Part shown: piece by piece, positions 60,312 to 64,000 of the stretch | Layout of the letters: every line of letters begins with the position of its first letter | Numbering within the stretch: position 1 is the first letter of the stretch | DNA from: DLAJ01 sp023663615 | Lineage (GTDB): Bacteria > Bacillota > Clostridia > Lachnospirales > Lachnospiraceae | Direction of reading: 5' to 3' | Assembly: GCA_023663615.1 (NCBI GenBank) | Contig: JAMPHA010000003.1 | Span: forward strand, 62,001 to 126,000 | DNA length: 64,000 bases | The notes under the pieces: generated by a model | What the model was told of the DNA's origin: nothing | What the model saw: the letters and a program-made list of their open reading frames with translations, nothing else | Database searches by the model: none | Program-made: the position numbers and the translations under genes

Positions 60312-61775
60312 TTACTTTCCCATATTCTTTGTCACATATTTCTGATTTCTGCTATGTGGCTTGTCCGGAATCGTCATCACCAGACAGCCCATTTGTATAA
60401 GTGGATTTAAATACTTTTCTGTGAAGTTTTTTGCATCTTTATATTCCAAAAATGCCATAATCTCCCTCTTACTTTTCGGCTCTTTACAATAGACTAAGAT
60501 TTTATCTTGAGGGGTATCTTGGGGGGTATCTTGGGGGGTGCCTTGGAGGGTACCTTGGAGGGTACCTTGTTCGCCAACACCAGATACTTTTTCCAAAAAC
60601 TTCTTATTTTTAATTGTCGCATATACCATAAATGCTTCTGTTTGATATTCCGGCTCGGGCAGTCCCGCCTGCTTCATCTCAAGATACATTCGATCAATAC
60701 CCTCTCCAAATTCACGAACATACTCATATTCATGCAGTAATTCTGCGATTTTCGGATTCCTCGAAAAATGCATTTCTCTCATATTATTCAGGCGTACAAT
60801 TCCCGGAAGTGTACCTGGGCTTTCTACTGTAATATGATCGTCAAACATTTTAATCTGAATATCCGTACCTTTAATACTATAATCGCGGTGCGCGATCGCA
60901 TTCACGATCATTTCTTTCCACACAAATTCCGGGTACTCCGGTTCAGTAACAAATCTGGCATCCGCGCCCAAATACGTATGCTCTTTTATCTGGCTACGCA
61001 CATAATCAATTGATTTTTCAACCAAATCCAAAATGCGTCCCTCAAAAATCTTATCCTTGACCACATTCATGGCGGCGCCAACCTTCGCTTCCGTACCCTC
61101 ATATTTTATAAAACGCACTCTGGCGCGCTCAAAAAATATCTGTGGATTTTTGCCAAATAACAAAATCGCCGCTCCGCTCATTTCCTGCCGCCCGCTGACA
61201 TTAACGACAAATTTTTTATTTTGCCTGATATATTCTTCCGGTGACTTCCCATACCCGATTTTATTACAATATTCGGCAACCGCTTTCATATCAATGTCAT
61301 CTATCGTACTGCCATAAACAGGTTCATTCTCATAGTATCTTGTGCCTTTCGCATACATCAATTGGAGTCTTTCATCAAAGGTTAGTTTTTTGGATTTATC
61401 TCCCATGCGCAAAAAAGCTTCATCCCGATGGTTTACATGAAGCTCACTGCTCTGCGGAATATAGATCAATAACACATGATTATTTTTCCCCTCCCAATCA
61501 ATACAATCCACAATCTCCGTCTCAATCATAAGAGACGGACTGCAAAAATCAAACGGTACACGAAGAACCTCATTTACATTTTCTGTATACGCATCTATTC
61601 CGGTAATCTTTCCATCATCCTCTATACCCACAGCCAAAAGACCACCGTCTGCATTTGCAAAAGCAATCATAGACGCTGCGATTGTAGCTGCACTGATCCG
61701 GGCACTTTTGCGATCAAATTGCTGTCGCTCTTCTTTTCTACGCATTTCTTCTATTGTCATTTTTGTAAGCTTCAT
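60312..61775 (-). CDS. AlbA_2/Schlafen-type ATP-binding protein (divergent AAA_4), putative regulator
   Basis: 487 residues. The N-terminal AlbA_2/Schlafen domain has 'IAASMIAFANADGGLLAVGIEDDG' and 'HRDEAFLRMGDKSKKLTFDER'. A GHKL-like ATP-binding part follows, with 'VWKEMIVNAIAHRDYS' and 'REFGEGIDRMYLEM'. A Gly-Thr-Leu-Gln / Asp-Thr-Pro-Gln repeat linker (about 405-425) precedes a C-terminal winged helix ('KSKREIMAFLEYKDAKNF'). Such proteins are often called RecG-like regulators; roles in stress or defence are proposed but unproven. ATG 61775 has AGGAGG. Its start overlaps a broken upstream frame. Confidence 0.82.
   Translation of the reverse strand: MKLTKMTIEEMRRKEERQQFDRKSARISAATIAASMIAFANADGGLLAVGIEDDGKITGIDAYTENVNEVLRVPFDFCSPSLMIETEIVDCIDWEGKNNHVLLIYIPQSSELHVNHRDEAFLRMGDKSKKLTFDERLQLMYAKGTRYYENEPVYGSTIDDIDMKAVAEYCNKIGYGKSPEEYIRQNKKFVVNVSGRQEMSGAAILLFGKNPQIFFERARVRFIKYEGTEAKVGAAMNVVKDKIFEGRILDLVEKSIDYVRSQIKEHTYLGADARFVTEPEYPEFVWKEMIVNAIAHRDYSIKGTDIQIKMFDDHITVESPGTLPGIVRLNNMREMHFSRNPKIAELLHEYEYVREFGEGIDRMYLEMKQAGLPEPEYQTEAFMVYATIKNKKFLEKVSGVGEQGTLQGTLQGTPQDTPQDTPQDKILVYCKEPKSKREIMAFLEYKDAKNFTEKYLNPLIQMGCLVMTIPDKPHSRNQKYVTKNMGK
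60504..60563. repeat. 12-bp tandem repeat in the AlbA_2-type gene
   Basis: Five 12-bp units run from 60504 to 60563 (ATCTTGGGGGGT to ACCTTGGAGGGT), coding for the four-residue repeats TLQG and TPQD. Such linker repeats vary in number in this family. Confidence 0.9.
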
Positions 61776-61978
61776 ATACCGCCTCCTGCAAAAAGGTATC
61801 CAATTCCCGGTCATCGATGCCGTGCAGCTTCTCCACACTCCTGACGACAGCCTCTTTTTGCTCTATAAGATCAGTTCTGTCTCAAATAATACCGCTAACG
61901 CATACAGCACATTTTTCAGATTTGCCTTTGTATAATTATATCTACCCGCGTCATTCTGTTCCATTCTTCTCTGTTCAT
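61738..61978 (-). pseudogene. Broken small gene upstream of the AlbA_2-type gene
   Basis: A site (AAGGAG) precedes an ATG at 61978. A second frame from 61964 reads 'MEQNDAGRYNYTKANLKNV' then stops, and a third frame continues as 'DLIEQKEAVVRSVEKLHGID' to a TAG at 61738-61740, which overlaps the next gene's start. Joining the frames with one or two shifts gives a plausible protein of about 75-80 residues. I read this as a decayed gene; assembly error is possible. Function not recognised. Confidence 0.5.
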
Positions 61979-61998
61979 GTCTTTTCTCCTTCGTCAGA

Positions 61999-62532
61999 TC
62001 AACTTTTTAACCGAATCCAATATTTTTCCAGCCTCCCCCACTTGTCCGGTTCGAAGACCGTGCTGTCATATTCCCCGCCATTGGCGAGAATCGTCTTCCT
62101 GCTTGCCTGATTGTCCTCCGTACAGCTCACTAAAACCTTGTCCAACCCGATTTCTCTGCAATAGGATAAGGCATCGTTCAGCATTCGTTTCGCATACCCT
62201 TTTCTTCTCTCTGACGGGCGGATTGAATAGCCGATATGCCCCGCATATTTTTCCAAGAAATCATTCAGCTCACGCCGGATCTGAATCATGCCGACAAGGC
62301 GGTCGTCCGACCTGCGTATGAATAAAAACTGCGTGGCGGGAACAACCCCATCGGGACAGGTCTCTTTCCTGCTTTTTCTTTCCACGTCCGCTATCCATTC
62401 CAAAGGATCGGCGATTTTCCTTAAAGAGCCACAGCCATCCATGGTGCTTCCCGCATCCAAAAATTCCTGCCTGTAGGCAGATATTTCTGCGGCATATTTT
62501 TCTGTCGGTTTCACTAATATCCATTCATCCAT
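61999..62532 (-). CDS. GNAT-family N-acetyltransferase
   Basis: A 177-residue acetyltransferase: 'EISAYRQEFLDAGSTMDGCGSL' near the start, 'RLVGMIQIRRELND' (core strand), 'GHIGYSIRPSERRKGYAKRML' (acetyl-CoA loop) and 'ENGGEYDSTVFEPDKWGRLEKYWI'-like end. Proteins of this type are often annotated as acetylating small amines or antibiotics; the substrate is unknown. The start ATG follows an AAAGGG site. A structured 5' leader with an extended -10 promoter precedes it (62533-62677), which is unusual for a GNAT gene and suggests RNA-level control. Confidence 0.85.
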   Translation of the reverse strand: MDEWILVKPTEKYAAEISAYRQEFLDAGSTMDGCGSLRKIADPLEWIADVERKSRKETCPDGVVPATQFLFIRRSDDRLVGMIQIRRELNDFLEKYAGHIGYSIRPSERRKGYAKRMLNDALSYCREIGLDKVLVSCTEDNQASRKTILANGGEYDSTVFEPDKWGRLEKYWIRLKS

Positions 62533-62554
62533 GATTCTTTTTCCCTTTCATATT

Positions 62555-62662
62555 GTTGACTGCTAAAGGGCACAGCTATAAGCCATGCCTTTAGCAGTCA
62601 ACCGGAATTGAACCGATGCCTCGTCCATCAACGCGTTCTGCCCGCCTAAACTATCTTCTGCC
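62555..62662 (-). promoter_or_regulatory. Structured 5' leader with a tRNA-like T arm, candidate riboswitch or attenuator
   Basis: The RNA would begin with GGCAGAAG at plus 62662. It carries a T-arm-like stem-loop: ATCGG, loop TTCAATT, CCGGT. Next is a perfect 15-bp stem, GTTGACTGCTAAAGG (plus 62602-62588) with CCTTTAGCAGTCAAC (plus 62569-62555). The first arm of that stem overlaps the T-arm 3' side and the CTGC that can pair with GCAG at the 5' end. So two folds compete just before the GNAT ribosome site. Not a full tRNA: the anticodon arm is not canonical. Confidence 0.55.
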
Positions 62663-62668
62663 AATATG

Positions 62669-62677
62669 ATTATACCA
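62669..62677 (-). promoter_or_regulatory. Extended -10 promoter of the GNAT leader
   Basis: TGGTATAAT on the minus strand (plus 62669-62677), a perfect -10 with the TGn extension, seven bases before the proposed start point at 62662. No strong -35 at 17 bp. Confidence 0.65.
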
Positions 62678-62729
62678 TGATTGCTCCGCAATCATGCCAA
62701 CTTTATGCGCACTCCGCTTCGCTCCGGCG

Positions 62730-62755
62730 CGGTATCATGTCTAACGACATGATAC
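62730..62755. terminator. Hairpin, possible terminator of the Gfo/Idh/MocA gene
   Basis: GGTATCATGTC (62730-62740) pairs perfectly with GACATGATACC (62745-62755) over TAAC. No T tract, and it is 150 bases past the oxidoreductase stop; it could instead be a protein site. Confidence 0.4.
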
Positions 62756-62906
62756 CACGTGTTTCTAATTCTTTCCACCTCTACATACTATTTTACATAG
62801 GATAAATTCAATCCATTCCACTTTTATGCCCGCTTTTGCCGCGTTGATTTTTTCGCAGTAGATGCAGATCGCTCTTGTCTGCGAACGGCGCGGTTCCTCC
62901 CTTTTA

Positions 62907-64000
62907 TCATCTTACCTTCCAGCGTTCACTCAGAACGGTATCCATATCGACATTTTGCGTACCAGCCTTTTTCACATTTTCATTTCTGCAAAGATCCGCA
63001 AGGTGCTGTTCAAACAGCTTTTCATCGGTGGGGATTTCCGCCCAGTCGTCAGTCCACGAAGATAAATACGCGGCGTTTGAAATTGACAGGGAATGGAGTC
63101 CCTCGCGCCCATCCGCTATCAGCTCCGTACCGTCAAGAATCGATTCCGCAAAAGTTTCAAGAACGGTTGCGTGTCCGTCGGGAGCTTCCCCGGAATATTC
63201 CTCATACTCCGTTTCGGGACATAAAAATCCCTCCTTTGACGTAAAACAAAATTCCCGTTCCGGCTCTGTAAGCTTCCACCATTTCAGCTTTCCGTACTCA
63301 AGAACGATCTTGCCCAGATCCCCTGAGATTTCAAGGCGGTTCGTTCCCGGAGTCTCCCCTGTTGTGGAAATAAACACCGCTGTCGCGCCGTTTTCATACT
63401 CCCCGTAAATCGTGACATCGTCTTCAACGTCAATCTGGTGATACTTTCCCGCAGTGCAGAACGCCCGCACTCTTTTCGGCATACCGAATATCCATTGCCA
63501 TAAATCCAGATTGTGCGGCGCCTGATTTAACAGTACGCCGCCGCCCTCGCCGGTCCAAGTCGCACGCCAGCTCCCCGAATCGTAATATGACTGCGTGCGG
63601 TACCAGTTTGTGACTATCCACACAAATCTTTTTGGCACTCCGAGCGCGCCGCCCTGCACGATTTCACGGGCCTTTTTGTAAATGGGGTCTGTCCGCTGAT
63701 TGAACATGATCCCAAACTTTACTCCCGCCTTTTCCGCCGCCTCATTCATTTCCCGAACCTGCCGCGCATACACGCCCGCCGGTTTTTCGATCATAACATG
63801 AATCCCCCGTTTGAAACATTCGATCGCACAGGCAGGATGGTCGTAATGCGGCACAGCAATCAGTGCGGCGTCAATAAAACCGCTGTCAAGCATTTTTCCC
63901 GCGTCGTCATAGCACGCCAGCGTTGGCAGTTTTTTTCGTACGTTTTCAAGTCTCTGCCGGTCAGTATCGGCAACGGCTGTTACCTCGATTTTGGGACATT
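62907..64000 (-). CDS. Gfo/Idh/MocA-family oxidoreductase (5' end outside window)
   Basis: A NAD(P)-dependent sugar dehydrogenase-like protein. The frame is open beyond the first ATG at 63893 to the window edge, where it reads 'CPKIEVTAVADTDRQRLEN', the second strand of the Rossmann fold. So the true start lies beyond 64000 and at least 364 residues are encoded. Family marks: 'AVPHYDHPACAIECFKRGIHVMIEKPAG' region (the EKP motif with catalytic Lys) and 'EGGGVLLNQAPHNLDLWQWIFG'-like substrate loop with the active His. The substrate is probably a sugar or inositol derivative. The stop is followed by about 375 bases without genes. Confidence 0.9.
   Translation of the reverse strand, partial: CPKIEVTAVADTDRQRLENVRKKLPTLACYDDAGKMLDSGFIDAALIAVPHYDHPACAIECFKRGIHVMIEKPAGVYARQVREMNEAAEKAGVKFGIMFNQRTDPIYKKAREIVQGGALGVPKRFVWIVTNWYRTQSYYDSGSWRATWTGEGGGVLLNQAPHNLDLWQWIFGMPKRVRAFCTAGKYHQIDVEDDVTIYGEYENGATAVFISTTGETPGTNRLEISGDLGKIVLEYGKLKWWKLTEPEREFCFTSKEGFLCPETEYEEYSGEAPDGHATVLETFAESILDGTELIADGREGLHSLSISNAAYLSSWTDDWAEIPTDEKLFEQHLADLCRNENVKKAGTQNVDMDTVLSERWKVR

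Larger units (their letters stand above)
62533..62906. other. Leader and promoter region of the GNAT gene
   Basis: No protein gene. It contains the structured leader (62555-62662), its promoter (62669-62677) and a separate 11-bp hairpin at 62730-62755. Between 62756 and 62906 nothing was seen. Confidence 0.6.

Noticed and set aside
62288..62476. Plus-strand frame starting MPTRRSSDL, which resembles the known translation of a sequencing adapter
   Set aside because: The DNA differs from the adapter and is simply the complement of the GNAT coding region, so no contamination is inferred.
62590..62662. A functional tRNA gene on the minus strand
   Set aside because: T arm and part of a D arm are visible, but the anticodon arm lacks U33, the variable loop is missing and the acceptor pairs at only about four positions.
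1..64000. CRISPR arrays, prophage, insertion sequences or transposases
   Set aside because: No regularly spaced repeats with unique spacers and no transposase, integrase or phage structural genes were seen. The tandem repeats lack spacers.

Overview
The window looks like a Lachnospiraceae-type Firmicutes (Clostridia) chromosome. The evidence is AGGAGG-type ribosome binding sites, sigma-A promoters (TTGATT-17-TATAAT and similar), the low-GC Gram-positive order murB-rapZ-whiA-HPr next to glk-hprK-uvrC, an HPrK/Crh-like control pair, and a seven-cysteine peptide maturation cluster of clostridial type. This is inferred from gene content; no rRNA is present. The gene at each end of the window is cut by the edge.

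Layout. 1-5.6 kb: a cut GNAT gene, class II aldolase (fba), an alanine/sodium symporter carrying an unusual 160-residue insert, and a lipid kinase. 5.6-16.9 kb: a long minus-strand housekeeping block, ftsH-MATE-uvrC-hprK-glk-murB-rapZ-whiA-HPr-like. 17-24.4 kb: a GT-C-like membrane protein, a secreted protein, pyrG and a chemoreceptor. 24.5-38.7 kb: one minus-strand RiPP cluster. 38.8-43.4 kb: a lipoprotein, a secreted Cys amidase, a 52-residue exported peptide, and a two-HTH/TPR regulator convergent with it. 43.5-52.6 kb: a maltodextrin locus (lacI-type regulator, malQ, malE, malF, malG, GH13 lipoprotein). 52.7-64 kb: ketopantoate reductase, AEC transporter, a GNAT/Fic pair next to a fragment of the neighbouring GH26 gene, GH26, trpF, small zinc and HTH proteins, an AlbA_2-type protein, a GNAT behind a structured leader, and a cut Gfo/Idh/MocA gene.

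The RiPP cluster is the main system. A radical SAM/SPASM maturase, a partner maturation protein and a degenerate acyl-carrier-like protein precede a 75-residue precursor whose seven cysteines lie within 21 residues. Then come two giant FtsX-type permeases, their ATPase, an ABC exporter and an intracellular-type subtilase that may remove the leader. This resembles the family set I recall as Clo7bot/CcpM. By eye, the C-terminal domain of the subtilase resembles that of the partner maturation protein, which suggests a shared peptide- or nucleotide-handling module.

The sugar-control theme is coherent. A Crh-like HPr (Glu15, Ser46) and HPr kinase sit in the housekeeping block, with glucokinase beside hprK. 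The maltodextrin locus has divergent promoters with repeat arrays and overlapping leader hairpins.

A third theme is repeat expansion inside conserved genes: 45-bp units in whiA, 54-bp in ftsH, 36-bp in panE, 12-bp in the AlbA_2 gene, and a 46-bp palindrome read through in the symporter. Hairpins with AAAGA...TCTTT ends recur at gene ends.
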